DNA from: an uncultured beta proteobacterium
Lineage (GTDB): Bacteria > Pseudomonadota > Gammaproteobacteria > Burkholderiales > Burkholderiaceae_C
Length of the DNA: 9,857 nucleotides
Assembly: GCA_903944555.1 (NCBI GenBank)
Contig: CAJASG010000364.1
Span: 1-9,857, forward strand
Direction of reading: 5' to 3'
The notes under the pieces: model-generated
Databases searched by the model: none
Told to the model about the DNA's origin: nothing
The model's input: only the letters and a program-made list of their open reading frames with translations
Shown: one piece after another, positions 9,813 to 9,857 of the stretch
Position numbering within the stretch: position 1 is the stretch's first letter
Layout: each line of letters opens with the position of its first letter
Position numbers and translations under genes: made by a program

Positions 9813-9857
9813 ATGTTTGTTCACCTGCGCCTCCACACCGAATTCTCCGTCGTTGAC
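9813..9857 (+). CDS. dnaE: DNA polymerase III subunit alpha, N-terminal fragment (cut by window edge)
   Basis: The first 15 codons from the ATG read MFVHLRLHTEFSVVD, the conserved opening of bacterial DnaE, where the LH.EFS segment begins the PHP domain. DnaE is the catalytic subunit of the replicative polymerase. The rest lies beyond the window, so only the start and direction can be stated. It is divergent from trhO across a 158-bp gap holding the putative repeat at 9678-9756 and a -10-like TACAAT. No ribosome site is evident before the ATG. The identification rests on a short but characteristic stretch. Confidence 0.85.
   Translation, partial: MFVHLRLHTEFSVVD

Overview
The window looks like a chromosomal segment of a betaproteobacterium, most likely order Burkholderiales, family Comamonadaceae (Rhodoferax/Polaromonas-like). 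The grounds are moderately GC-rich coding sequence, a DUF2189 membrane protein and a small TFIIB-type zinc-ribbon protein of kinds common in that group, and the start of dnaE at the right edge. The family is inferred from recollection of protein sequences; no search was run.

Left part (1-898), minus strand: a DUF2189-type membrane protein gene runs off the left edge and is frameshifted inside an 8-bp tandem repeat. A 93-residue zinc-ribbon protein lies upstream of it. A 145-bp gap separates that gene from a divergent patatin-like lipase gene (899-2092, plus strand). The lipase gene converges on the signalling operon, and the two stop codons share a TTAA.

Centre (2089-8865), minus strand: a tight three-gene signalling operon. 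In transcription order it encodes (i) a soluble CheY-like REC - REC - histidine kinase protein of 538 aa, (ii) a 1351-aa membrane-anchored hybrid kinase with about 7 TM helices, 3 PAS, HisKA, HATPase, 2 REC and an HPt, and (iii) a 361-aa REC - HD-GYP response regulator. Together they hold two kinase cores, five receiver domains and one clear HPt. None has a DNA-binding domain. The visible output is cyclic-di-GMP hydrolysis by the HD-GYP domain, possibly with a second output through the CheY-like receiver. The catalytic residues I looked for are present.

Right part (8914-9857): trhO (tRNA U34 hydroxylase, rhodanese family; short version with a GTG start) lies just upstream of the signalling operon on the same strand. 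A 158-bp divergent region follows, containing what I recognise as a dispersed Comamonadaceae intergenic repeat and two -10-like boxes, one directly before each start codon. The first 15 codons of dnaE end the window.

The least expected sequence-level features are two independent 8-bp tandem duplications, each altering a reading frame. One breaks the DUF2189 gene. The other creates an early stop in the first kinase gene and removes what would otherwise be an ATGA start/stop overlap with the second. I saw no tRNA, rRNA, CRISPR array, transposase or phage gene.
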